From: JABAAI01 sp965242745
Lineage (GTDB): Bacteria > Spirochaetota > Leptospiria > Leptospirales > Leptonemataceae
Direction: 5' to 3'
DNA: 47,144 nucleotides
Assembly: GCA_965242745.1 (NCBI GenBank)
Contig: CBDETG010000037.1
Coordinates: forward strand, 1-47,144
Shown: in pieces, positions 1 to 9,758 of the stretch
Numbering within the stretch: the stretch's first letter is position 1
Layout: each line of letters starts with the position of its first letter
Translations under genes and position numbers: made by a program
The notes under the pieces: model-generated
What the model saw: the letters and a program-made list of their open reading frames with translations, nothing else
Database searches by the model: none
What the model was told of the DNA's origin: nothing

Positions 1-228
1 AGGCGGCACACTTCTCTTAACGCTCAATTTTTACGAGCTATTCATACTTTTTGTGATAGTTTTTTGGTAGAGCTGCATATGCTAAACTATGAACATATTC
101 CGGAGGATCTCTATGGAGCTCTTGGAGACCTTATGGATTTTTATGTAAGCTTTCGTAATAAAATTAACATCGAAAAAGAAAAACAAAGCCAATACAATAC
201 GAACAAGTTTTTGCAAAAAGCTGGCTAG
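1..228 (+). CDS. C-terminal 75 residues of an unknown protein (cut by the window edge)
   Basis: Frame 1 is open from the first base to a TAG at 226-228 and gives a 75-residue tail. The tail is helical in appearance and charged at its end (a run like KINIEKEKQSQYNTNK). The codon use looks normal for the window and the base-1 edge explains the lack of a start. I do not recognise the family. A minus-strand frame at 82-327 overlaps it, but it is rich in Phe, Leu and Ser in the way of antisense shadows. Confidence 0.55.
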   Translation, partial: RRHTSLNAQFLRAIHTFCDSFLVELHMLNYEHIPEDLYGALGDLMDFYVSFRNKINIEKEKQSQYNTNKFLQKAG

Positions 229-376
229 CGCTGTGTCAGCTCTTAAGAAAGCGTCTTGTGTTAGAGATGCGAAGGAGGTATAGAGAAAACTAAGGCAGTC
301 TGTTTCTACAAAAATAATTTCTATCAAATTAGGATTAACTTAGAAAAAGCTCCCGTAAATTTCTATAAAAGCGTAT

Positions 377-742
377 ATGAAAACTGAAAGCAAAAAGATA
401 TTTCAAGAGGCGCTGGAATACGGCAAAGCCTGTTCTCTTCCTAAAGACCAAAAGGAATATGAATATCTCTTGGGCGCCTTTATCGGCAAAAACCTTGCTG
501 CCCTGCCTTTTGCTATGAGAGAAAGAGCTATAATTACAATACATAAAAAGCATGGATACTCAGGCCTGCTTTATGCAAACCGCGCCGAGTATGTAAAGCA
601 TCTTCGTTCTATTGTGACAGATTTCAAGCGTATGCTTAGGCTTTCTCTTGTGAAGAAAAGCGCCTCTGGCATGAAAAGCGGTCAAGAAATCTTACAAATT
701 GCAACGCCGACATTCCACAAACAAGGCTCCAGCTGCAGGTAG
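377..742 (+). CDS. Small hypothetical protein, 121 aa
   Basis: The frame begins at ATG 377 and encodes a soluble, basic protein with alternating charged and hydrophobic residues (GKACSLPKDQKEYEYLLGAF near residues 17-36, a Lys/Arg-rich stretch near 84-96). I see no known motif. The first 100 residues look like a genuine protein. The last 20 or so overlap the 3' end of the convergent radical SAM gene by 61 bp and are less protein-like. The upstream 150 bp hold no obvious gene. The call rests on composition and on filling a gap, so it is moderate. Confidence 0.55.
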   Translation: MKTESKKIFQEALEYGKACSLPKDQKEYEYLLGAFIGKNLAALPFAMRERAIITIHKKHGYSGLLYANRAEYVKHLRSIVTDFKRMLRLSLVKKSASGMKSGQEILQIATPTFHKQGSSCR

Positions 743-3411
743 TAGATAAGAAGGTCTTTCATAGGAATCGCCCCCTGCTGCGCGGGGCCTTCTAAGTCTA
801 CAATAAAGCTGGCCTTGCTTTGAAAAGCGCTGGGCTCTGAACACGAAGCATCATAAGGCCCTTGTTCCATAGCAGGCATATCTCCGCTTTCTTTTTTGAT
901 AGGGCTTACTGCTCCTATAGCAAGAGCAAGTTTGACTCTTTTCTTTTGAGACATAGGGAAGGCTTCCTGCCCTGCGCTGAGGCCTTGCTTGGCTCTTCTC
1001 TTAGACTGCTTTTTTTTTCTTTTTGATTTCTTCAAAAATAGCTGCTTTTCATATTCCCAAAAATCGGGAGCATTTGTAAGAAGCTTGTAGCTTTGCTGCG
1101 CCTGCGCTGGGTCGTTAAAGGATAGGCGATAGCGATTCTTTTTTTGCAGCAGGTCTTGAGCTTTGGGAAGCTTTGCCAGCTTTTCTAAAAAAAGTATTTC
1201 TATTCCATCTGGGACCTTGCTTTGTAGTTTGCTTTTTTGCCTTTCCAGTTCCATATTGCCAAAGCCTTGTTCTTCGTAGAGCTCTATGTATATGTTTTCT
1301 TGTTCAGAGGAAAAATATAAAGGAAGATTGTCATAACAATGAATTTTCTCCTGCTTGTTATAGCCTTGAGAAAAAGTCATGGGCCATTGCGATCGGCGCA
1401 AAGACCTGCGGAAGACCTCCAAGGTCTCCAAATGACTAATGTAAATCATTTTCCCTTCTCGAGCATAAGCAATGCGCAAGACGCAGGCGCTTTGGAATTT
1501 AGCAGAATCTATATGCGCTGGCTTTAGCAGTTCAGGAGGGAAATCCGATTCCTTCAGGGCTTGAGGATGAGGTGGATTCATATTTTCACGCGTGATTTGC
1601 GCATAACGCCTGTGATCCTTCTGCAGCTGCTCTACTGGAATCCCTTGGATGATTTCATGCCAGGGCAGCCGTGTGCTTAGAGCTTTTTCTTTAAGCCAAA
1701 GATTGCGCAAGGGGAGCGGAATTTCCTCGCATACCCTCGCCCATATATCAAAACGAAATTGATCATCCCATGAATCGAAGCGCGCCCCCCGCCTATAGGC
1801 CTTAAGTATATAAGCGCCTGCTCTATGATCGCTCCGCGATAGAAGGCCTTCTATATAGGGCATCTCTGGGCTCGGCCCCTTAAGGCTTATTCTTTTTGAA
1901 CGGATTTGAGACCTGAGTTTGCATAGAGCTTTGTGAAAGTAGGCAGCCTCCTTTTGTTCTTCCCACTGGAAAGTAGTAAAGGCCTTAGGGACAAAAAGAG
2001 AGACGGTGATATTTACTCTTTTACGTTTCCCGCTCTGCTCGGCCAGACGCCCGAGGGATTCTATAGAGCATGCGAGCGCTTCCGCCTCCTTTCCTTCTAA
2101 ATCCGGCAGTCCCAGCATGAAATAAACTTTCACTAAATCCCAGCCCTTCTCATAGACCTGGCGTATCAGATAATGAAGATTTTCCTCTGAAGATTTCTTG
2201 CGTATGCGCTCTCTCTGCAGCTCTGATCCGGCCTCCAAGGCAAAGGTAATATTGCTCTTCCTGATTTGCGCCGTCATTTCCAAAATAGGTATAGTTTTGA
2301 CTTGGACGCGCAAACTTGGCAGGGAGAGAGAAACGCCGTCTTTGGCGTAATTTTGAGCCATCGCAATCACCAGCTCCTCCAGCCATGGATAGTCTGCAAG
2401 AGAAAGGGAATGCAGGGAGATGGCATTATGACCGCTCTGTTTTAGCATCTGGCCGGCTGCCTGCACAAGGGCCTCTACTTCATGAGAACGAACAGGACGT
2501 TTCCAAAATCCAGCGTGACAAAAGCGGCAGCCCTGCCCGCAGCCTCGAGCTACTTCTACTACAACCCGCTCCTGAACTATATTGATGTTTGCTACAAGCT
2601 GGTATTCCAGCGCTCTGGGCGGCGAGCGGTAATTTCTCTTTTTGACTACAGGTCCTAGGTATCTGGGATAGCTATAGTGAGAGCTGCTTTGGATAGAGTA
2701 CAAACTGGGCACAAGCAGAGCGTCTATAAGCCCTAAGTCTTTTAATATCTCACAACGGCTTTTGTTCTTAGCCTTGCCTTGGGCGATAAGCTGCGCGATT
2801 TCCAGTATCCCCTCTTCTCCGTCGCCAAGAAAAATGGCGTCTGCAAAATCAAAAAGAGGCAGGGGATTGGATACGGCTGTTCCTCCCAGCACAATAAAGG
2901 GTTCATGTCTAAAGCGCTCTTTACTTAAAATTGGCAGATGCGCCAGCTCCAAGGCGTAACAAAGGTTTGTGTAATGCATTTCATGGGCTATATTAAAGCC
3001 CCAAAGATCGAAAGAGGCTGCGCTGAGAAAATGGTCAAGTGAGTAGAGAGGCAGTGAGGCCTGCTTAAGCTGCTCATGAAAATCCGGCCACGGAAGGTAG
3101 GCGCGGTCTGCAAGAAAGCGCTCCTTGCGATTTACGCAGTCATACAAAATACGCAGACCCTCATTCGACATGCCGAGTTCGTAGGTATCAGGATAGGAAA
3201 GTAAAATACGCACCTGATCTTCTTTTAGTTCTTTTTGCTTGATGCGATACTCCCCCCCCACATAACGCCCCGGCTTTTCTACCCTTTGCAAAAGAGGCCG
3301 GAGGCTGTCCCAAGATATTCTCTCTAAAGAAGGCGAGAAGGCTATATGCTTCCGGGAGTTTTCCCGCTGCAAAAGCGAATCAGGCATGTGAGAAGAAATG
3401 AGAAGAGACAT
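682..3411 (-). CDS. B12-binding/radical SAM protein fused to DUF2344 (TIGR03960-TIGR03936 type)
   Basis: This 909-residue protein has three parts. Residues about 40-280 form the N-terminal cobalamin-binding-like domain of the TIGR03960 family (SYPDTYELGMSNEGLRILYD, then VLGGTAVSNPLPL). Residues about 285-560 are a radical SAM core with the [4Fe-4S] ligands C291, C295 and C298 in CGQGCRFC. From about residue 640 comes the DUF2344 domain (RIAYAREGKMIYISHLETLEVFRRSL). The exact reaction of this family is not established. In many bacteria it sits beside RNase G/E and rplU, but here its neighbour is prfC. A Lys/Arg-rich insert near residues 793-830 interrupts the C-terminal domain. ATG 3411 is the first start in frame. 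Confidence 0.9.
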   Translation of the reverse strand: MSLLISSHMPDSLLQRENSRKHIAFSPSLERISWDSLRPLLQRVEKPGRYVGGEYRIKQKELKEDQVRILLSYPDTYELGMSNEGLRILYDCVNRKERFLADRAYLPWPDFHEQLKQASLPLYSLDHFLSAASFDLWGFNIAHEMHYTNLCYALELAHLPILSKERFRHEPFIVLGGTAVSNPLPLFDFADAIFLGDGEEGILEIAQLIAQGKAKNKSRCEILKDLGLIDALLVPSLYSIQSSSHYSYPRYLGPVVKKRNYRSPPRALEYQLVANINIVQERVVVEVARGCGQGCRFCHAGFWKRPVRSHEVEALVQAAGQMLKQSGHNAISLHSLSLADYPWLEELVIAMAQNYAKDGVSLSLPSLRVQVKTIPILEMTAQIRKSNITFALEAGSELQRERIRKKSSEENLHYLIRQVYEKGWDLVKVYFMLGLPDLEGKEAEALACSIESLGRLAEQSGKRKRVNITVSLFVPKAFTTFQWEEQKEAAYFHKALCKLRSQIRSKRISLKGPSPEMPYIEGLLSRSDHRAGAYILKAYRRGARFDSWDDQFRFDIWARVCEEIPLPLRNLWLKEKALSTRLPWHEIIQGIPVEQLQKDHRRYAQITRENMNPPHPQALKESDFPPELLKPAHIDSAKFQSACVLRIAYAREGKMIYISHLETLEVFRRSLRRSQWPMTFSQGYNKQEKIHCYDNLPLYFSSEQENIYIELYEEQGFGNMELERQKSKLQSKVPDGIEILFLEKLAKLPKAQDLLQKKNRYRLSFNDPAQAQQSYKLLTNAPDFWEYEKQLFLKKSKRKKKQSKRRAKQGLSAGQEAFPMSQKKRVKLALAIGAVSPIKKESGDMPAMEQGPYDASCSEPSAFQSKASFIVDLEGPAQQGAIPMKDLLIYYLQLEPCLWNVGVAICKIS

Positions 3412-3460
3412 GAAGCTGAGTAAAAAAGCTTTTATGTAAGAAGCTTCTATAATGCTATGT

Positions 3461-3482
3461 CAGTTTGAGCATGCTCAAGCTG
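3461..3482. promoter_or_regulatory. 22-bp near-perfect palindrome upstream of the radical SAM gene
   Basis: The segment matches its own reverse complement at 20 of 22 positions, with a perfect 14-bp core TTGAGCATGCTCAA at 3464-3477. It lies 50 bp upstream of the radical SAM start, in the 188-bp gap after prfC. Having no loop and no T-run, it looks more like a dimeric regulator site than a terminator. The regulator is unknown. Confidence 0.35.
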
Positions 3483-3599
3483 AGGAATTGCGCTGCTGTG
3501 ATTTTTGCTAATTCCTGCGTGTTTTCGTTATTTGTCAAAGTATAAAATATAGATTAAAGAAAAAAGCAATTTGTAAGAAGCTGCCATGCAGAGTCAAAG

Positions 3600-5219
3600 T
3601 CAAGGTGGGTGGAGCAGCAATTCCAGCTTGGGATGCTGTGCCTGCAGGCTCTTGATGCGGTAAGCGCTTCGAAAAAGAACCAAAGGCCGCTTTTCTGAGT
3701 CATAAAGGATCATGTCATAATTGGAGAAGCAGCCTTTATCTTGCTGATGAAACCAACGAGAGCATTCATAGGGAAGATTTTCCAAAACGCAGGCTGCGCC
3801 ATATTCGTCCTCCAAACGAAACTGGAAGCTCTCAAATTGCAGTCTCCCTACAGCTCCTAGAATATTTTGACCCTCTTGGTCATGGAAAAGCTGCACAAGC
3901 CCTTCTTCTGCCAGTTCCTGCAGGCCGCGTCGAAAGGCTTTCAGTTTCCTTGTATCCTGAGCTCTGAGGCGCACGAAAAGCTCCGGCGCAAAACATGGGA
4001 TGGGGCTCATATTGAGAGAGGGCCCGTAGCTGATCATATCTCCAATACGAAAAATACCCGGATTACTCAGGCCAATAATATCTCCGGGGAAAGCCTCATC
4101 TATAGTGCTGCGCTCTTGGCCAAAAAAAGCGACAGGATTTGTCATGCGTATGGTTTTCTTCAAGCGCTGGTGATATACGCTCATGCCTCTTTCAAAAGCG
4201 CCGCGCACAATGCGGACAAAGGCAATACGATCGCGGTGCTTTTGATTCATATTGGCCTGCAGCTTAAAAACAAAGGCGCCAAAGTTATGCGCACAAAGAT
4301 CGCTCTTTTCTTTTTGCGCTTGAGCAGGCTGCTGATTTCGTCTGTTAAGATCGAATACTTTTCTTTCTATGAATGGGGGGGGAGGAGCCAAGTGGATAAA
4401 ATTTTCAAGAAAAGGAGCGACGCCAAAATTCTTCACGGCGCTGCCAAAAAAAACCGGAGATAAAGAAGCAGATAAGAAGGCCTCTTGATCAAATGGAGTC
4501 AAGGCAGCCTGCGCCAGCTCTATGCTTTCCTTAAAATGTTCGTAAAGACTTTGTTCTAATTTGCCTTCGCGCCGTAAATCTTCTATGCTGCATAGAGGCG
4601 CTGCGCCGGGACGGCTTCCAGAGTATCCCTTTTCAAAGCAATGGACAAGCTTCGTTCTTATATCATAGACCCCTTGAAAATCTGAGCCGGAGGCTATGGG
4701 CCAAAATAAAGGGCAGGCGCGTATGTGAAAAATCTTTTCTATCTCATCGAGCAATGCAAATGGGTCTTTCGTTGGCCTATCCATCTTGTTGATAAAAGTA
4801 GCAATGGGAATTTTCCTTTCCTGACAGATTTGAAAGAGTTTGATCGTTTGAGCCTCCACGCCTTTACTCCCATCCAGAAGCATAACGGCGGCATCCACTG
4901 CCATAAGCGTTCTATAGGTATCTTCTGAAAAATCTTCATGTCCTGGAGTATCCAGCAGGTTGAGACAGTATCCTTGGTAGCTGAATTGCAGTGCTGCGCT
5001 GGTGACAGATATACCGCGCTCCTGCTCCATTTTCATCCAGTCAGAGCGGGTTTTAGGACGGTTTTTTCTGGCGCGCACGTGACCTGCTAAATGTATAGCC
5101 CCGCCGTAAAGTAAAAGTTTTTCTGTGAGAGTTGTTTTCCCGGCATCTGGGTGCGCAATAATTGCAAAGGCCCTCCTTTTGGCGATTTCTGCGCGCAATC
5201 GTTTTTGACTAATAGGCAT
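3600..5219 (-). CDS. prfC: Peptide chain release factor 3 (RF3)
   Basis: RF3 is the class II release factor GTPase that removes RF1 and RF2 from the ribosome after termination. The 539-residue length fits the family (about 530). GTPase motifs are complete: AHPDAGKT at residues 22-29 (G1), DTPGHEDF at 90-97 (G3) and NKMD at 144-147 (G4). The segment WMKMEQERGISVTSAALQF is the usual RF3/EF-G switch region. The C-terminal half (LFVRLRAQDTRKLKAFRRGLQELAEEGLVQLF) follows RF3 domains II and III. ATG 5219 is the only sensible start. No strong Shine-Dalgarno is visible. Confidence 0.96.
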   Translation of the reverse strand: MPISQKRLRAEIAKRRAFAIIAHPDAGKTTLTEKLLLYGGAIHLAGHVRARKNRPKTRSDWMKMEQERGISVTSAALQFSYQGYCLNLLDTPGHEDFSEDTYRTLMAVDAAVMLLDGSKGVEAQTIKLFQICQERKIPIATFINKMDRPTKDPFALLDEIEKIFHIRACPLFWPIASGSDFQGVYDIRTKLVHCFEKGYSGSRPGAAPLCSIEDLRREGKLEQSLYEHFKESIELAQAALTPFDQEAFLSASLSPVFFGSAVKNFGVAPFLENFIHLAPPPPFIERKVFDLNRRNQQPAQAQKEKSDLCAHNFGAFVFKLQANMNQKHRDRIAFVRIVRGAFERGMSVYHQRLKKTIRMTNPVAFFGQERSTIDEAFPGDIIGLSNPGIFRIGDMISYGPSLNMSPIPCFAPELFVRLRAQDTRKLKAFRRGLQELAEEGLVQLFHDQEGQNILGAVGRLQFESFQFRLEDEYGAACVLENLPYECSRWFHQQDKGCFSNYDMILYDSEKRPLVLFRSAYRIKSLQAQHPKLELLLHPP

Positions 5220-5603
5220 CTTTTTGGAGCTTCGTTTTGCTTAAAATGTGATACTTGGGAGCTGGCACAAGTCTTTTTTAGGCTAAAGGCTGCATGCGCA
5301 TTTGCTGTCAATGGAAGACAAAGCTGCAATGGAGCTTTGGCAGGCATTTGTATGCTGGCTCAGTAGGAGAATTTTACTTGCATTTTTCAAAATTCTGTCT
5401 TTTCATGTGACTCTCAGGCTCTAAGCTGCTATGTTTTGCTGGACAGAAAAAGTCTCTCCTCTAACTTTATGACTTGCTCTCCTTAATCATGCAAAAATAC
5501 TTGTGTCGTGTACGCTTGTGTAGCTTGCGCAGGCTGGCTAAGTTTTTTAGCTGCTAGAGTGCGCTAGAACACGCTAGAACAAAATAGCAGGGGCTAAAAA
5601 AAG
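5220..5603. other. Intergenic stretch without a credible gene
   Basis: This 384-bp gap separates divergent prfC (minus) and the 5604 gene (plus), so promoters for both should lie here, but I find no convincing -35/-10 pair. The only structure noted is a direct repeat of CGCTAGAACA about 10 bp apart just before the 5604 gene (5571-5591). The frames across it are short and antisense to prfC. Confidence 0.5.
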
Positions 5604-6251
5604 ATGGGTATTGCGTCTCTCAGCATAGGCATTATTGTCATTTGTTTTGCGTTTATCCCTATCCTGAATTATGGTATTTTGCTGCCTTGTATTTTAGGTC
5701 TTGGCTTTGGTTTGGCCGAGCTGCTATGGCTGAGGAAAAAAAGTCTCAGCGCACGCGATAACGAAAGCGCAGGCCAAACAGGCTATGCGAAACAAGATGA
5801 TCATAAGAGCAAGAGTATAGCAATAGCAGGGACTACCCTAAACGCCTTAGCCTTAAGCGGGATTATACTATGGACTGCTTTTTTTTCCTATAACCTGCGT
5901 GATCTTTTTCGTATTCTTCCAGGCTTTGAGACAGAAGAGGCCTTGTCACAGAAGCCAAAGCATCGGGCGCCTTCGGATTTGCGGAAGTTTCAAAAAGACT
6001 TTGCTCAGGATTTCTTTAAGCGCTCCCCTCATAAGCAAATGCAAGACATACATAAAGATTTCCAAAAAGCATTAGAGAATTTTTTTCAAGATATAGAGAG
6101 GCATGGGAAGGGCCATTTTCGTAAAGAATTCAAGTTTCGTTTTCCACAGCGCAGGCAGGAGCAAAAACATGAAAAAGACCAGCGCCGCAAAAAAATCTCT
6201 CCTGATAAATACAAAAAGCCGTATGAGAAGCGCTACAAAGAAGTGATCTAG
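5604..6251 (+). CDS. Membrane protein with DUF4190-like helical hairpin, 215 aa
   Basis: Residues 1-45 hold two hydrophobic helices (IGIIVICFAFIPILNYGILLPCILGLGFG). Residues 70-95 hold a third (IAIAGTTLNALALSGIILWTAFF) beginning with an AIAGTTL pattern. This two-part spacing, with a short polar linker, is what DUF4190-type membrane proteins look like. The rest (100-215) is strongly basic, rich in Lys, Arg, Phe and Gln, and probably cytoplasmic. The start is ATG 5604 with CAGGGG 10 bp upstream. It is followed 30 bp later by another membrane protein, so the two are likely co-transcribed. Function unknown. Confidence 0.75.
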   Translation: MGIASLSIGIIVICFAFIPILNYGILLPCILGLGFGLAELLWLRKKSLSARDNESAGQTGYAKQDDHKSKSIAIAGTTLNALALSGIILWTAFFSYNLRDLFRILPGFETEEALSQKPKHRAPSDLRKFQKDFAQDFFKRSPHKQMQDIHKDFQKALENFFQDIERHGKGHFRKEFKFRFPQRRQEQKHEKDQRRKKISPDKYKKPYEKRYKEVI

Positions 6252-6281
6252 CAATGGGGTCAAAGAGGAGGGTCTGCAGCT

Positions 6282-6935
6282 TTGCAGCATGGGAGTTTTA
6301 TGCTTGTACCCGCCGTTTTAGATTATTTTGTTCTTACTCTGGCCCTGCTTGCCTTAGCGGCTCTGTTTTACATAGCTTCCCGCATGCTCCTTGCGCCCGC
6401 AATACGTTCATACAAGAAAAAGCGGCCTCCCTTGCAAATAGGTTATCAATACAAGGTGCTTTTTTACGATCATGAACGTATGCGTAAAATAAGTCTGGGC
6501 CAGCTTCACGGGGAAATGAGCTTCCCTTTGCATGGGATTCGAGACGATCACTTGTTTATCAAATTCCAAAAAAATGCCGGGCCGCATAACTACACAATTT
6601 CCCTAGAGCCTGGCGGCATTGTTTTCTTAGGCCTGCCGCACAGCCAGCGCTATGAAAGGCTCAAAGGCCTGGACTCTTTTCACAGCGCAGAGCTTATAGG
6701 CCATCCCGCCTCCATACGCCTGGCTGCCAGGATGATAGATGGAAAGCCTCTGCATTATATCGATGTGGAACTCAGCATGGAACATTTTCTGAATGCCAAA
6801 GGAAGCAAGGTCATGGCTTTTGTTCTCAGTCTTGTAAACATTGTCCCTCCCATCAACCTAAGCGCGCTTGATAAAAGAGGGCTTTACCGCTTCCATACGC
6901 CCAAATTGGAGCAAAATACGATAGGAAGGGGATGA
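6282..6935 (+). CDS. Hypothetical membrane-anchored protein, 217 aa
   Basis: An N-terminal transmembrane helix (about residues 12-38, YFVLTLALLALAALFYIASRM) precedes a soluble domain rich in short beta-like stretches. I do not recognise the domain. It faintly recalls PilZ-like barrels, but the RxxxR and DxSxxG motifs are absent. The start is probably the TTG at 6282, because GAGGAGGG at 6265-6272 lies 9 nt upstream. The ATG at 6300 would have poor spacing. It is likely in an operon with the DUF4190-like gene 30 bp upstream. Confidence 0.7.
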   Translation: MQHGSFMLVPAVLDYFVLTLALLALAALFYIASRMLLAPAIRSYKKKRPPLQIGYQYKVLFYDHERMRKISLGQLHGEMSFPLHGIRDDHLFIKFQKNAGPHNYTISLEPGGIVFLGLPHSQRYERLKGLDSFHSAELIGHPASIRLAARMIDGKPLHYIDVELSMEHFLNAKGSKVMAFVLSLVNIVPPINLSALDKRGLYRFHTPKLEQNTIGRG

Positions 6936-7059
6936 CTTCGCCTCGCTTAAGGAACTATATACAAGAGCCCACTAAAAACGAATAGAAAAGCTTGCAGGCG
7001 CTTAGAGCTAGTAATAATAAGGCATGCGGGAGCAGGCCAGGATCTGCGGCCCTCGTTTT

Positions 7060-8580
7060 ATGCAGGCAAATGAAAAGCAACTCTGCAAAACAGGTCTATC
7101 TATTGCCGTGACAACATAGACGTATTGCAAGGCATAAACTCCAAATGCGTAGACTTGATCTACTTAGACCCGCCCTTCAACAAAAAGAAAGTCTTTACGG
7201 CGCCCATAGGTAGCAGCGCAGAGGGCGCAAGCTTCAGAGACTATTTCCAAGAAGAAGACCTAAAAGAGGAATGGCTAAAGACCATCAAAGAAGACCGGGA
7301 CGAGCTATACAGCTTCCTTATGGGCATCAGAGATTACGGCAACAAGTATAACTTCTGCTATCTTGTCTACATGGCTATACGAATTATAGAATGCCATCGG
7401 ATACTCAAAGACACTGGCAGTTTGTATTTGCACTGCGATCCCACAATGTCGCATTATCTCAAAATACTTTTGGACTGCGTCTTTGGTGAAAAGAATTTTA
7501 GGAATGAGATAGTTTGGCAACGGGCGGCAGGGAGGGCAAGAACCTTTGCTCAGCATACGACCCAAAGCAATACGGAAGGAGATAAAGATATTATACTTTT
7601 TCTATTCACAAAGACTCCTGAATCATTGCTTATCTGGTTCATTTGCAGAATGTATACGAAACCTTATAGTCAGGACTACATTAATGCCTTTTTTCGCTAT
7701 GAAGATAAACGGGGAAGGTACAAGTATCGGACGTACCTTTGTTTCGCCAACATTAACTATGGGAGCAAGAGCCTAAATCTCAAAGGATGTGACATATAAA
7801 GGAGTATCGCAATCCAGGCATCAAGCGGGCGAAGCTGGTCTAGTATCCCAAAGACTGGTAAAAAAGCTGGCAAAAGAGATGGATAATCGGGGAGAGATAA
7901 TATGGAGAGAAGGTAAAAGGCCTTTGCGTAAAACTTATGCCAAAAACTATGCAGGTAAGCCTACAGGCAGTTTGTGGATTGATATACCTAATGTTACAAC
8001 TGGACTAGAAAAAACCGGCTACCCTACGCAAAAGCCGCTCGCTTTACTAGAGCGCATCATCCAGGCAAGCAGCAAGAAGGGCGAGCTTGTGCTGGACCCT
8101 TTTTGCGGCTGCGCTACCACATGCATAGCCGCTGAAAAGCTGGGGCGCAAGTGGGTAGGAATTGACGTTTCTATAAAAGCATACGAGCTTGTGCAGGAGA
8201 GGCTCAAGAAAGAGGTCGCAAATCCAGAAGAGCTTTTTGATTACAAGAAGGCCCTGCGCTTTTCTACAGATCCGCCAAAGCGCACAGACCTTAGGCAGAC
8301 AGACATAGATCAAAAATACGTCTACGTGATTTCTAACAAAGCCTACAAGAACGAATACAAAGTAGGCATAGCTAAGGACATACAAAAACGCCTAAACAGC
8401 TACCAGACCAGCGATCCAAACAGGGGCTATAAGCTGGAGCATAAGAAATTGACTCCCAGATACAGAGAGCTGGAAAAATATATACATACGGAATTGCAAA
8501 GCAGGCATGAATGGGTGAAGGCGGACTTAGAGACGATCAAAAAAACTATGAAAGATTTTGATAAGTCTTATCTGCTCTAA
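7060..8580 (+). pseudogene. Frameshifted N6-adenine DNA methyltransferase with C-terminal T5orf172 domain
   Basis: Two abutting frames together make one beta-class methyltransferase. Piece one contains the catalytic motif DPPF (in LIYLDPPFNKKK) and the family segment RILKDTGSLYLHCD. Piece two contains YPTQKPLALLERII and the SAM-binding motif DPFCGCATT, then a C-terminal T5orf172/GIY-YIG-like domain (KYVYVISNKAYKNEYKVGIAKDIQKRL). The first break is in or near an A4 run at 7087-7090: the frame from ATG 7060 continues as NRSIYCRDNIDVLQG only if one base is restored. The second break lies between 7774 and 7799, where the frame shifts into TYKGVS. The family normally has both halves in one chain. 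No restriction partner is adjacent. Two breaks favour decay, though sequencing error cannot be excluded. Confidence 0.8.
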
Positions 8581-8643
8581 CTACAATCACGAAAGCAAAA
8601 TCTTTTTAGTAGACTGTGGTATATAGTTACCGGTATTTAAGAA

Positions 8644-9738
8644 TCAGGAAGGCTTGCTGTCGAGCTTCTGCCACTGGGCGTCTTGTTCTGCTCTAAGCAG
8701 GGCCTCGAGCAGCTCCAGCATTTCTCCGTTCATGAATTGCTCTAAATTGTAAGACGTATAATTGATCCTGTGATCCGTAACGCGGCCTTGAGGGAAATTG
8801 TAGGTACGTATACGTTCTGAGCGGTCCCCTGACTTGATCTGTTCTTTTTTTAAGCTGTTATGTTCCGCATGGCTTCTCTTTTCTTCCAGCTTTGCTAAGC
8901 GCGAGCGCAAAATGCGCATAGCGCGGGCCTTATTTTTGTGCTGAGAGCGTTCATCCTGGCAGGACACCACCAGGCCGCTGGGGAGGTGGCTGATGCGTAT
9001 AGCAGATTCCGTTTTGTTGACATGCTGTCCCCCTGCGCCGCTGGCACGAAAGACGTCGATCTGAAGATCGCTGTCCTTGATCTCTACTTCATTAGCTTCC
9101 CTTTCTGGCAAGGCCGCTACAGTAACCGCGCTTGTATGTATACGCCCATTGCTTTCTGTAGAAGGGATGCGCTGCACACGATGCCCCCCCCCCTCTTGAT
9201 GCAGAAGGGCATAGGCTCGTTCTCCTGTAACAGAAATGCTCAGTTCCTTGTAACCGCCTAATTCCGTAGGCGCAGTAGACAATATTTCCACCTGCATTCC
9301 CAAGCGTTCTACAAGACGCAGATACATCTTCATAAGGTCTGCTGCAAAGAGCGCCGCTTCCTCTCCTCCAGTCCCAGCCCGTATTTCCAATATAATGCTG
9401 CGCCCTTCAAATGGGGAGGACGGCAGCAACAAGAGCTCCATCTCACGGCGCCTTTCGGCTAATTGCTTCTGGAGTTCCTGCGCTTCATAAAGAGCGGCTT
9501 CTCTGATTTCCTTGTCATGCTCTTCTTTTAGGAGCTCTTCTGCTTCCTCCCATTCCTTATGCAAGCGCAGGTAATTTTGTATTTTTTCATAGCGCTGCTT
9601 TTTTTGGGCATGCTGACGCAGCAAGTCCTTCCAGATACTCTCGTCTTGGCTGATATCCGGCTGAGCTAACTTTTCCTCGATCTCAAGAAAACTTTCTTGT
9701 TCTTGCTTAAGTCTTTCCAAAAAAAGGGCTTGCAGCAT
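8644..9738 (-). CDS. prfA: Peptide chain release factor 1 (RF1)
   Basis: RF1 reads UAA and UAG and triggers peptide release. The GGQ catalytic loop is present in GAGGQHVNKTES, and the codon-reading tripeptide region is RIPSTESNGRIHTSAVTV, giving PST where RF1 usually has PAT or PVT (RF2 would have SPF). The coiled-coil N-terminal domain spans about residues 1-100. I chose ATG 9738 (MLQALFLERL, 364 aa), because the longer frame from 9789 would start inside the tRNA-Arg gene. A GGAG lies 11 nt upstream of this ATG. The gene follows the tRNA by 20 nt, in the same direction. Confidence 0.95.
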   Translation of the reverse strand: MLQALFLERLKQEQESFLEIEEKLAQPDISQDESIWKDLLRQHAQKKQRYEKIQNYLRLHKEWEEAEELLKEEHDKEIREAALYEAQELQKQLAERRREMELLLLPSSPFEGRSIILEIRAGTGGEEAALFAADLMKMYLRLVERLGMQVEILSTAPTELGGYKELSISVTGERAYALLHQEGGGHRVQRIPSTESNGRIHTSAVTVAALPEREANEVEIKDSDLQIDVFRASGAGGQHVNKTESAIRISHLPSGLVVSCQDERSQHKNKARAMRILRSRLAKLEEKRSHAEHNSLKKEQIKSGDRSERIRTYNFPQGRVTDHRINYTSYNLEQFMNGEMLELLEALLRAEQDAQWQKLDSKPS

Positions 9739-9758
9739 ATTCCACACAACTCCAAGCG

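Noticed and set aside
3867..4463. Plus-strand frame of 198 codons opposite prfC
   Set aside because: prfC motifs are complete on the other strand, and this frame has no recognisable content.
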